Source: Effrenium voratum (taxonomy: Eukaryota > Sar > Dinophyceae > Suessiales > Symbiodiniaceae). Taken from it: a stretch of DNA of 64,000 nucleotides. Positions 44,753 to 56,600 of the stretch are shown here, one piece after another. Numbering within the stretch: position 1 is the first letter of the stretch; the number at the start of each line of letters is the position of its first letter. The notes below the pieces were generated by a model. The model saw nothing but the letters and a program-made list of their open reading frames with translations. It did not search any database and was not told the DNA's origin. The stretch lies in assembly GCA_963377175.1 (NCBI GenBank), contig CAUJNA010003247.1:581501-645500 (forward strand), in the 5' to 3' direction. A program made the position numbers and the translations under genes.

Positions 44753-47543
44753 GTTTCCTCTGTATGTGTTCGATCAAGTGCAACTGACACGGCTGACCCA
44801 TGGGAAGACTGCAATCTAAAACTTGCACTCCGATTGGAATATAATTTGCTTTTTCCGTGCTGGTTGTTCACTCTTTTTGAGGGGCTTGAAGATTAGAAGA
44901 AACACCAAGCTTGGTTCTCCTTGTTGGTTTCTTTGAATTCTTCTTGAGGAAGCCCTCTGTTAAATTCTAATTCAAAATACCATGCTACATTGAATTCCAA
45001 TTACAATATGATTTAAGTTTAAAGCGTGGCAATCTAAAGCTTGTAAACCCATATGCGCTTCTGGTGTTTCACTTCTTTTTAAGGGGCAGGCAAATTCGCC
45101 GAAACAACAAGCTTGTTTTTGCTAGCAGCATCATTACCAACCTCCTAGAATATTGCGTTTTTGGCTTGGGCGCTCTCCTGCATCGCAATCCAGGAGGCAT
45201 ACTGCGGAGTGGGGGGGTATTGCGTAACTTTTGTTTGCTCATGCCAACACGTGCTCACGTCAGTGGCTTTTCAAGCATGCAGACTCGCAATGTCACCGTC
45301 CTTTGCCAGTTTTTGGGAAGCCAAGGCCAGGCGGGAAGACATGTTCCGCTGAGGCCGCTCATGAATCCCCTTGTAAACGGCAACATGGCCCAAGCGTTGT
45401 CGCGCTTGCCACTTTTGCATATGACACACCCCACCCACTTAAAGAAAAACGAGCCCCCTCGCGGACTTGCTTACATCGCGCCATGATGACGGCGGCAACG
45501 GGGTGGGAGGTCATCAACAATGCCGGTACCTTGTTTTCCATACTGGAATCGAATTGAATTCTAAGTCAACTCGAGTTGCAGCTACTCTGGCTTCGATAAA
45601 TAGCAACCGTTAGCAGGCAGCATGTTACAAACATCAAAAGTAGAGGACCCCGTTGACTGATTCAGAAATCGCAGTTACAAACATTCTTCAGCAGAGCCAG
45701 CACACAACTTGCTCCAGATATCAAACCTTAAAAAAAAAAAAGCACTACCACAGTCCCTTCGATGTTTGTAACGTGCTGCTAATTGTTGCTGTTCATTGAA
45801 GCCAGGGTAGCTGCAATTCTCTCAAAGCATCTCTCTTTCATTCCTGTTTGGCATTCGTTGATTCCAGTAGTGACTAATGAGGATTCCAGTAGCTCCTGGC
45901 TCACAAGAATTAGACTTTCAGAATGGAAAACCAAGCAGTGACTATACAGTCCGGAACGGCACTCGGGAAGTGAGCCAAATTGACTGCCAAGTGGCTGAGA
46001 GTAGGGCTCCTGAGGCGACAAAAACACTTCCGAGGCGAAAAGATATGAGCCCCTGACAAAATCCGGGGTTCCCCAAAAGGACATGGGAAATCTGGGATGT
46101 TTTCCTGTGTGTGTGTGTGTGTTTTCTTCTTGTTTTTCGGGGGGGGGGGGAATGTGGGGTGTCCCCCTGGTGTTTGTGGAAAATGTGGGGTGGCCCCCAA
46201 TGTCCTCCCATGTGAACAATAGCCTGCAAATAATGTTGTCAGTTGCTCATATGCGTTTGGGTCAAAACTGTAAGGAACCACCAGGAATAAAATTAGCCCA
46301 TGTGTCCATTTCACCAGGGTTCCTTTGTGGTACTTATCCTTCCCCCACAGCATATCCGAAAATATGTGTCAGTCGCCATTCCTCAAAATCCCAAGCGAAG
46401 GAACGGGAGAAAAAAAGAAAAAGACAAAAAACAACAGAATCGCTCCCTTCATTTGTTGGACTCATGCTGGCTCTCGTCTTCGTCGCACAATTGTTTTTCG
46501 GTCTCTGGTGTGGTTCAGCCAAAGTGGGTCACGGCTGTATTCATCTTGCTTCGGCAAAATCCAATGGATCTTCCCTCTTTGGTTGATTGCAAAGGGGAGA
46601 CCAAAACATGGAACGGGTTGACGTCCAAGACATCTGAACAAATATGGGTGAGAGTTGAAAATAGGGATTAGGTGGACATTCAATAACTTCGGAGGGGATG
46701 CGTGTCCACCAACCACTTTTGCGATGGTTCCTAACTAACTTCACTGCCATATGGGCTCGCCATTCTTTGAGGGAACCTCGTTTTTCCAGGGAAACCAAAA
46801 CAAACGCCACCATTTGGGGGGGCGGGGTCCAAAAAAAGGACACACCCAAACGGTACAACATGATGTACAGTAAGCCGCAGATCACAGGTCAAAGCCGCGT
46901 TTGGGTTCAACTGTTTGGGTGTCTCTTCTGAGGGTATCCCGAAAGCTTGGCAGAAAATCTGAAGCCAAAAGGAGACCGGTTGGCAAACCCGCTCATGCTT
47001 GGTCCCGGTGCCTCTAGTTTGACGCGGCCTTACTTGCGTGGGTCCCCAGTAAGGCAAACCACGCCTCGCTTTTTGTGGGTGTCCCGTTCGCTTCAAGTGG
47101 CACAGATATGAAGTGCAAGATGATCTCTGGCCCGAAACCACGGGGAACACAAGAGTAGACAACCACTTAGCAACCTCTGGGTTGTTCCCTTCGATCGCTT
47201 CAACTTGTGGCGTGGAAAAAACAAAAACAAAAAACGAAACCAACTAAAAATACCTAAACGTCTGAGGAAGCAGATGGCAAACGAAGGGGGAGAGAGTGGG
47301 TGGCTTGGTTGACCGAACGGTGACCCCTTCGTTTTCCCTGTGAAGGCCGGCACTCAAGGTAACACAGGGCTCCCTAGATTTCCCTTTTGAACATCACCCC
47401 ACCAAAAGGAAACTCAATTTATAGGGTCCCAAAAGGTGATGTTTCAATCTACCACAAAGAAATATAGGGCACCCTGTAACACGGCTGGCTTTCCCTTGGG
47501 CCGCGTGTGGAGCCCGCCCGAGCTCAGCTTTTGTGCGAGCTGC

Positions 47544-47606
47544 CCACAGCGGGCGCAGGACGAAGTCGATAAAGTCCCGCTGCAGCTTGCCGCGTTGCTT
47601 CGTGTC
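47544..47606 (-). CDS. PDE exon 11: FIDFVLRPLW
   Basis: Acceptor GGCTTCGTCAG|GAC, then DTKQRGKLQRDFIDFVLRPL and W, the conserved C-terminal PDE helix. It joins exon 10 in phase 0. The end is placed at a possible GC donor; the frame stays open to about 47,490, so the exon may be longer. Confidence 0.85.
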
Positions 47607-50600
47607 CTGACGAAGCCGAGACGAAGCGGAGACGAAGCGCGCTGTGGGAAACGGAATCCACGAATCTGTGAACAAAAAGGGCAGCCCCAAAGACTAATTC
47701 CCTACGGGAAAAGATTCTATGACAGAAGTGGTTGGATAAACCCCGAGCGATCCCACAGCCCTGGCTCTCATAAAAGTGAAGCGTCTGGGGATTTGCCGTG
47801 AAAGGCCGGGGGGCTTGTGCATGTCAGCGTGCCTTCATTACCCATGGCTTGAACAATCCACACCCAATATCTTACGCTTACGTCTTGCCGTGACCAGCCG
47901 AGAAGCTGGTTTGAAAGTGGAAAGTCTCCAGGGCTGGTTGCCATCGTTTTAAGTCTTGCGCATTGACGCCGTCGGAAAAGCGTCGGCGTCTTCCGCTCGA
48001 TCTTCGTGGACCAAAGGTTGACATGCCGAAGGCTGGGTCTCCAAACTGCGCGCAAGGCGTGTTCACAAGACAGCGTTTGAGTCACGGCGTTTGAGCATCT
48101 CTTGTGGTGGCGTGGAATGGAGTGTGGGCGTCGAATGGGTTATACAGCAATTTCAAATGGGTAGGGTTATTTGAGCCCCCTGGGGAAAAGAAACAAACAA
48201 ACAAAAACATATCCAGCAGTGACAGATTCCCTTTCAAACCACCAAGCTTTTTGCTTTTTGCTTTAAAAAATAATAAATAAATTAAAAAAGAAAATCCTAA
48301 GCAAATGGACGTATGTGTTACTATGATTTTTCGCTTCTTGGGTGAGGGGAAGGAGAAACGTCCTGCCGGCATCTAGCCATAGGAGTACAAGAAACCCTGA
48401 TTTCCTTCGGTCACGGTTGACTGTTGATTCGAAGCTTGACTTGGGAGCTGCAAACACCATTCAGAAGGTGTGACTAACAATGGAGGACACAAGGAATCAA
48501 CAGCGATCCGGCCTGAAACACAATCTTTGCCCGGGCATGGCATGGCACAAGCTGCATGAGCGATCCCTACACTTGGCTTCCCTACTTGGCTGTGGGTAAA
48601 AAATAGGTACCCAAAATCGAATAAATGGAAACATGGACTAAAACCTGCGGTCTCCCAGTGGTTTAAATTTTGACCCACACCCATTTAATTTTCTGGTCGT
48701 TCCGAATCAAGGGACCCTTCCCATTTGACTTCTCAAAGAGGAACAAAGTTATCTATAGGTTTCCCGTTGGCTCCCCGTTCCAACGCCCTCCGCTTCGCTC
48801 CGATGTGGTCCGATTCGCGTGCCTCCATCTTGAAGTGCATGAAAGGCTCCGGCGTGAAGCCCAGCTCCTCCTCCTGCAGATCAAGAGCTGAGCCAAAAAA
48901 ACTGCAGGAAACGGAACGGGCCAGCGCATGGAGTTCTACGGGTGAGGGGTGGGGGGGGGGCACCAGGCTTTAGGTGTATGTTTCGCAGTAGAAAGGGCCC
49001 CTCATCCCAGCCGGTTTGTGAATAGCTTGTCGAGGTATGGCAACTGTCACCAGTCATCTGACTTCTGCCCCGTTCCACCTGCAGCCTACTTGCTGCCGGG
49101 GCAACATACATGTGACATGGCTTGATCCCATTCAGAAAACCATGTACCCCTCACGAGAGCAACTCGAATCTAGGAAGAAACAACACTGCACAGAAGCAGC
49201 TCACCCATTGGTGCCACAGAATCAACGATGCTGTGGTGAACACTTTCCATGTCGGTTGTGGATTTTTGGCCCTTGTCTAAAACATCGCAATGGACGACCA
49301 CATGGACGGAAATCCACAGCGAGCCACACCAACCCCAAGGGTGTCATGTGAGGTTCTTTTTGGGTGGGGAGGCATAGGGAATCATCCATGGGGTTCTTCA
49401 CATGAGAAGCAGATTAAACCCAAAAAGGGTTTTCACATATCCCAAGTTGAGCCCACGGTTACCCCCAGCCCCGTGGATTTCTTTGGTCAGGTTCTCCTTC
49501 CAAAGATGGAAAGGGCTCGCAACCCACCGAAGATGTCAGATGGGAAATATGGGAGCCCCCCAATTTGCTGACCATTTCTGGTGTGGCTCAAACTTAAGCA
49601 GGGGTCATGAAGGCAGTCTTTGTTCACACAGGTGCCATTGTGGGTATGCCGTTTTTTAGGCAGGCATATGTCAAAAATGAAGAATTTCGGCGTTAAAACC
49701 ACCTGGAAGGAATTTCCCTGGAAAAAGCAGCCCGAAAAACGGCTTTGACTCACCTGGCCAATCCGTTCGACCAATCAATCAATCTGTCCTTGGCCGCCTG
49801 CTCGGTAAACTCCTGGCAGATCCGGTCCTCCCACTTCTTGGCCACCTGAAAACCGGAAAACTTCCTGTGGCCAAGTCACGTGTCAGCTTGGCCCCGATGG
49901 TGTTCACATTTCATGTCTTGGCCTCAGTTGTTGTTGTTTTTGTAAAACGACGCAGCCATGTGAGTTGTTTGAGGCGGGCTGTACCTTTTCGGGGCTGTTT
50001 TCCTTTTTGTTTCCTTGATGTGAAAGGAAAGCCCGGCATTTTGGTGGCTCCAGTTGGAAATGCTTCTGTGCTCTTGTCCAAGTGGCAACAGAATGGGAAC
50101 AACAGAATGGGAAGGATTCGGATGGACTTGTCGATTTGTTCAGCCTTCTGTATTTGTGTTTTCTGTTGAAACACTTCCCGAGAAAGTGAGGAAGTGTCTC
50201 CCATCCACCATCCACCAAACCAAACCCCAGATCTGAGGATGGGTGAATAAGCCGTCCCCACCTTAGCGGACTCGTCCCACAAAAATGCCGCCAAACGGGC
50301 AACCCTGAAATTCTTCCCGCCCCCCCCCCCCCCCTCCCCTAAGGCAACCCTTTTGGGAAACCAACGGAAAAACCCACCATGTTTGTGATCCTAGGTGTGG
50401 CTGCAAACGAACCCTTTCGGACCGCCCGGAACTTGTTTTTGCGCATACTCCGCATCTAAAGAACGCAACAGGGTCTTGATTCGTGATAGATATCTCGATG
50501 CAGACTTGCGAAATGAAAACGGAAACACCGCAAACAGGTTTAATGATTCGTGGCCTGCAGCTTGCGTCTCTTGGGCCATGTGGCCTAAAACACAGGTGAA

Positions 50601-53600
50601 TTCACCAATCCCAACCAAACTGGGATCCAAGACGGGGTTTTGACCACCACGGCCCTGTCTTCCTTGGCGCTTCTCGAAGCTTTCTCCCCTTTTGGGGGGC
50701 CAGTGCCCCCGCCTCCCAGCGGAGCACTTGCGCGGAGAGGTCCTTGGCTACGCAGAGAAAAAGAAAAATCACGTGGGCTCCGCTTCCCGCGGCGCGGGAA
50801 AAGGCGTGCTTCCTGGGAGGGCGGGTGCGGGGAAATTTCCTGCGCGAAAAAAAAACAAACTACTGAGCTGACGGAAAGGTGTTTGGAAGACCAGCTTCTT
50901 TTCTTGGGGGTTTTAGAGGCCTCCTGGCTCGCGACCACTTCCGTTGGGGGTCGAGGGTAAATCACCTGCGGGGTCGAGTTCATCAACGTGACAAAGCTGA
51001 TGAATCCACTGATCCTTCTATTGACCTTGAGTTGCCAAGCCCCGAGCTTCATGATCCTTAGAACATCTAATTCCCACGGATCCACTGATTACATGTCAAC
51101 CTGACTCACCCCCCCAGCTTCGAACCTGGCGAATGTTAAGATCGCCATTTGTTGATCCTGGGCTCCCCAGACCTGAATCTCACCGAAATCACCACATGAA
51201 TGAAGCCCCAAGCAAAAAACGCCAAAAAAAAAAGAGTAGGCGGTGTAAAACCTGCACGGCATCAACTAACGGGCTACCCTAGCTGGTTGTGTATTTTAGG
51301 GAGAGATTTGAGCTCCCATCATTTTTCATGCGGCCGACGAGCATCCCCTCCAAGTCTCGGGAAAACGAGGGGTTAGGGCATGCCTCGAGCTTCCTTGGGC
51401 TCCAGGGATGGCGAGCCAAAAGGAAAGGGCTATAGAGGCCAACTCAACTCACGGCTCTGTCACTGGTGTCCTTTTTGGAAAATAGATGGGGTTGGTAGAT
51501 GAAACTACCAGAAAAAACCAGGAATCGCCTTCTATTTCTTGAGCAAGCCAACCAAAAAGGACACCTATGTCTGTCACGGGAAGCCTCGTTTTGACTGGCC
51601 CAAGTGTACCCTACAAATCGAAAGGGGTCCACCCATCCTAAAACCCCGCCAAGAAAAAGACACAGACCGCATCACCAACACCAACCCCCGAAGAAACACC
51701 ACCATTCGGGGGACACCCGCCTCCATCTTCCCGGCTAAAAGGTCCGCGGGATCCGAGTCGGGTGAGAAAGACGGCACCATCTGCCCCGAAGTCTGAAGTG
51801 GTGGCTTTCTTTTCGATCTGGTACCAGAAAAAAGACGAACCATCATCAATTCTCTGAGGCTCCCCTTTTGGGTTCCAAATCCAAAACTGAGTGAGCGTTG
51901 TTCACCACGAAGACTTGATGCTTCCAAGAAGTAAGTCCAGGCACGAAAGAAGGCCACCCATTCTGGGCTCCCCGGGCCTTTTTCTTCCCCAGACGCTCCA
52001 ATTCGATGGATTTTGGGCCTTCAAACGGCCAGGTCTTGAGACCCCAAAACCCCCAAAGAGGTGTCCAATGTCCGGGTCTTCCATTGGAAGCCGAAGCCAG
52101 GAGCGTCTGGGTCAATGGATTTGTTCAATCAGAAAGTCCAGGCACTCAAAACGTATGCCACCCATTTTGCTATACCCCGGTGTTGTTTTTTTTCCCTTCC
52201 ACGGATTCCTCGGGTCGAAGGAACCGCCGCGTGGACGCAGACGTTCATCAGCAGCTGGGTGTCCTCCGTGACCGTGGACTGGAAATCCTCCGCGCTCACG
52301 CAGCCTGACGCTCGATCGCTCGATCGGCGCGGTTCGGCAGCTTCGGACGGGGGGGAGAAAAAACCACGGATCTGAAACCGGTCGAGTTGGGTTTATTTAT
52401 AGGTCAAGTATCAACGAAAACCCAGGTTGGCTAGTTATGGGTTTATTTATAGGTTTTATTTATAGGTTGGCTATCTTTTGGTAAAATAGAGGGGTTTCCC
52501 GTTTCCCTGCTAAATGTCATAAAACCATAGTTCAACTCTCAAAGGATTTGGCCTGGTTACTCGGTTGCTTCCATTTCTTGAGTAAACCACTTGGGGGTCT
52601 TGTGTAGGGGGTCCAGTCTCCTAGGTTCTAACACCGTTTGGTTGGTTCCAGTTCTAGGTCAAGTCTAGGGTTTTGCCTTGCTTCAACTCGGCTGAAATGT
52701 TCTTGAGTATACCAATGGATCCCAGATATACGTAGACAACCCTTCGCGATGTTCAACTTTTGGTTTTAATTCTGGTGGCAAGCCCTTGGTTACCTATGCA
52801 GGCAAATGGATCCACTGGGATGGGTGAGACACCAAAATGGCTTCGGTGTTCCTATGGTTTCCATTCAAACCCACCAACAACAGAGGGGAACCCCCTCCCC
52901 CCAAGAAAAAGAAACAACAAGACAAGACACTCTTAGGGTGATAGATGCCCTTTCAAACCAACAAGGGAAAATAAACAAAACAACACAACCAATAATATCA
53001 TCTCAGAAAATGAAAGCCTATACAGGCAAATGAAAATATGTCTTTCTTGTTGATTGTTTTTTTTTTGGGGGGGGAGGTGGGTTCCCCCTCTTTTGTTGGT
53101 GGCTTTGCGTGGAAAACCATAGGAACACCGACGCCACCGCGCCTATCAGTCGCTGGCAGAGCCCCTGGTGGTGGGCCATGTCCTCGGAAAAGCGGCGGCG
53201 GTCGTTTTAAATATTGTTCGCCAAACTTGACAGGCACTCTCGATTGCGTAAGCCGGAAGTAATCAAGAGTTCGTACCAAGTCACATCAATAAACCCGTGC
53301 TATTCATCTTTTTTTTTGGGGGGGGTCTAGAGATGCGTCGTGCTGTTGGTCGTGCTTTTGTGTCCAAAAGAGATGCCGACCCGTGGCCATATTCTTCGAA
53401 CCTGACATACAAAGAGATGTGTCCACCCTTCTCTGTGAGTTGGACATGTGTAACTACGAACTAAAATATATGATGCCCCGGTATAGCATATATCATAATC
53501 TGTGTATATATGTATTATCTAAACCTGAGGGCTAGAGAGAGGTCAGCAAGACGAAGGGCCAACCTCGTGCGCACCAAAGCCAGGGGCCTTTTTCGCGCCC

Positions 53601-56600
53601 CTGCGGCGTTCCATTGGCGTGTTCCCAGTGGATGTTGAAAGGAACCCCCCTGAAAGGGGGCCCCTGTATACCCAGTGGATCCATGTACCTGTATAACCAA
53701 GGGCTTGCCACTCGATGTAAAAACCAAAAGGACAATAGCTGTTTTTTTTTGTGTTTTTGTTTTTTTTTTTTGGGGGGGGGAGGGCACCGCTTTCTTTGGT
53801 GGTTTTTGAATGGAAACCGAAGGAAAACCACCGTTTTGGTATATTTCCCCGAAAATAACCCCCCCCCCCGGGAAAAAAAACTCACCTCTGCCAAGGGCAA
53901 TTCACCTTAACACTTGGCAACTCAAAATTGTGAGCTTCAAACAGAACCAAACAAAATCTAGGGACTGACCCATCCATCCAAGGGGAACCGGTGCATTCGA
54001 TTGGTTGCATTGAGAGGGGCTTCCCATTTACCCTCCCCAGAGGCTCCAATTCGATTTATTCTTAGGGCCTTCAAACAACCGGGTTTTGAGACCCACCACC
54101 TCCGTGGTGTCTAATGAGGGGTCGGGTCTTCCATTGAAAGCCCCAGAAGGCTTTGAATCCAAGGGCTCCAAACCAAAGATCGAACAGATATTTCACCGGC
54201 GGGGAGAAATTTCTCCGGGGTCGTTGCCTCAGATGCCCAGTGGATGTCCATGGGAAAAAAGAATTAGCACCCCTCTGTTTGGTTGGTTGAGTTTCAAGGA
54301 ATCGGAACCCTTAACCAAAAAAAGGAAAAATAATCGGCACCCTTTTTTGGGTTGGTTGAGTTTCAAGGAATCGGAACCTGTACCCAAAAAATGGAAAAAT
54401 AACCCTTTTTTGGTTGGTAGAGGTTCAACGAATCGGAACCCTTACCCCAAAAAGATGAAAAAGAATCGGCCCCCTCTGTTTGGTTGGCTGAGTTTCAAGG
54501 AAACGGCACCCTTACCCAAAAAAAGGAAAAATACTCGGCACCCTCTTTTTGGTTGGTTGAGTTTCAAGGATTCGGAACCCTTACCCAAAAAAAAGGAAAA
54601 AAAGAATCGGCCCCTCTGTTTGGTTCGGAACCCTTACCCAAAACAAAGGGAGAAACAAAATCGGCACCCATCTTTGTGTTGGTTGAGTTTAAAGGAATCA
54701 GAACCCTTACCAAAAAGAAAAGGTAGAAAAAAGGGCACCCCTTTTTTGGTTGGTTGAGTTTCAAGGAATCGGAACCCTCACCAAAAACAAAGGAAAAACG
54801 AATCAGCACCCCTTTTTTGGTTGAGTTGCAAGGAAACACCCTGTCCAAAAAAAAGTCGAAAAACAAGGGGGGGCGGAATCCACTGGTTGCAACTGGGTTG
54901 CGGTAGCGAGGATGCACTTGATGATGGTCTTCCGAAAGATGCCCTCGCGCGGAAGTCCGACACTTCCGCGGGAAGCGGAGGGCTTGAACCCCCCAAACCT
55001 TGAAACAAAAGCAAAAACCCATCTGTCAATTTCGAAGGGAAATTTATTGCATCGACCCCCTTCTGGTCTTTGAAAAAGAAAAAGAAAACGATGTACGAAG
55101 TTCCTTTTGCTTGTTGAAAGAGAAACGACTCCTTGCGGCTTGGCGTTTCGAAGTTGTCCAAACCCTTGTCAGCTTGGAGGCGTGATAAGGTGACGATATG
55201 TTCACTTGACAATGAACGCTTCAAGTTGGCCTGCGGTCGCGCGATCTATTGAGGCGCCCCCGCCTTCAAATTGGCCCAAAAAGTAAACCAGACAAGTTCT
55301 TTGCAGGACATCAATACGCGACGCGTATTAGCCAGAACTCGTGGTCGACTGTGAAGAAACTATCCACCGATACCACATGGGTGTTTCTCACAAAGGTCAA
55401 GACCCCTTCAATTGGGTGTCCGTTTGATTTCCCCTGAAGACTATGTGAAAAGGGAGCCCCTCATTTGAGACGCACCTCGCAAAGGCTTCACTTTCCATGA
55501 GAATTCGGAGTGCCCCGACTCTGCGAAGAAACTGCACATTGAACAAACCGCCGGTTGACAACAGCTGAGGGTGTCTCCTTTTCAGGGCACCGTTTTGGTT
55601 TTTGGGGGCCGTCCATCCAACCGGCAATTGGGCCATGAACAATGGTTGACAACAACTGGGGTGTACTTTTTGAGGGTGCAATTTGGGGACTGGTGAAAAA
55701 AGGAAGCCAAAGGCAAACAATTATCATTTTGCAGGTCCCCCCCTTTGCCACATACCTGTTGAATTGGGCTAGTGCCAAAGTACGCCAACCCTTTAAGCTG
55801 GTTGATCCTTTTGGCTTCCCCTTAACCAAGCTCAAGAGGGTACCAACCTCCAAAAAACACAACCCCAATTTACCATGAAAAGGCCACGTGGGTGTTTCGT
55901 TCCCCTCCCCCCCCAAAGAAAAAATGGAAAACAAATAACATGGGAAAAGAACGAGTGTTCCCTTTTGGCCTTTTGGTGTCTCATCCAAACCCAGCAGCCA
56001 AAAAACCACGCGGGGAGGCAAAAAAACAACCTTCATACCGTATCTCCACAAACAAATACTAAAAACAAATGGGAAAAAAGATGAAAAACACCGAACCAAA
56101 GCGTGAAGATCCCGCGTCCCCTTCTTTCTCCCTTTCCTCGCTTCCCCCATTCCTTTCACCCCCGGCCTGCTCCGCGGAGTCCATGCCTTGGGCGATGTTG
56201 GTGGCGCCGTCCCGTAGGATGGTGCACGCCACGGCCCTGGGCGAATTCGGCTCTTCGCCCCGACTTCGCGTGGGCTTCGGCGGGGCCGGAGTCGGCCGAG
56301 GCGGCGGATTTGTTCGGCGCAGAGAGGCGAGAAAAAGGACGGGAGGCGAGGGGAGAAAATGCGAGGTCTAGATCTAAAAATGGCTGGCTAAAACGAGGGA
56401 AAGTGGAAAAAATAACGTGGGCGGAAATGGCGACAAACATGCTGTTGGTGGATGTTTTCGGGTTTTTCGGAAATCTGCCGAGCGAGTCTCCCGGGAATAC
56501 CCTCCCACCGACCATGGTTGGTGCACAGACCTCCGCAAAATAAAAACTCTTTCCTCTTGGGAAGTGGCTTGGTGAACTTCCTGGTGGGTCAATAACTAAA

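Larger units (their letters stand above)
41540..47543. other. No gene seen; AT-rich, repeat-bearing DNA
   Basis: No exon-like GC-rich island with splice context is found. Long frames at 41,857-42,366 (+) and 42,232-42,861 (-) overlap and lack motifs. The region holds a partial family D repeat (ending CACCAGCAAG at 42,125), a tetranucleotide array, a clearly AT-rich block (about 43.9-45.1 kb) and a foldback repeat. It may be intergenic between the PDE gene and the unidentified gene(s), or the PDE 3' part. Confidence 0.5.

Noticed and set aside
47944..48050. Extra PDE exon (STFGPRRSSGRRRRFSDG)
   Set aside because: Exons 10 and 11 join in phase 0 without it and its peptide does not match the family.
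54086..54757. 223-codon plus-strand repeat protein
   Set aside because: Explained by a ~69-bp minisatellite inside an intron of the minus-strand PDE gene; no start context or non-repetitive flank.
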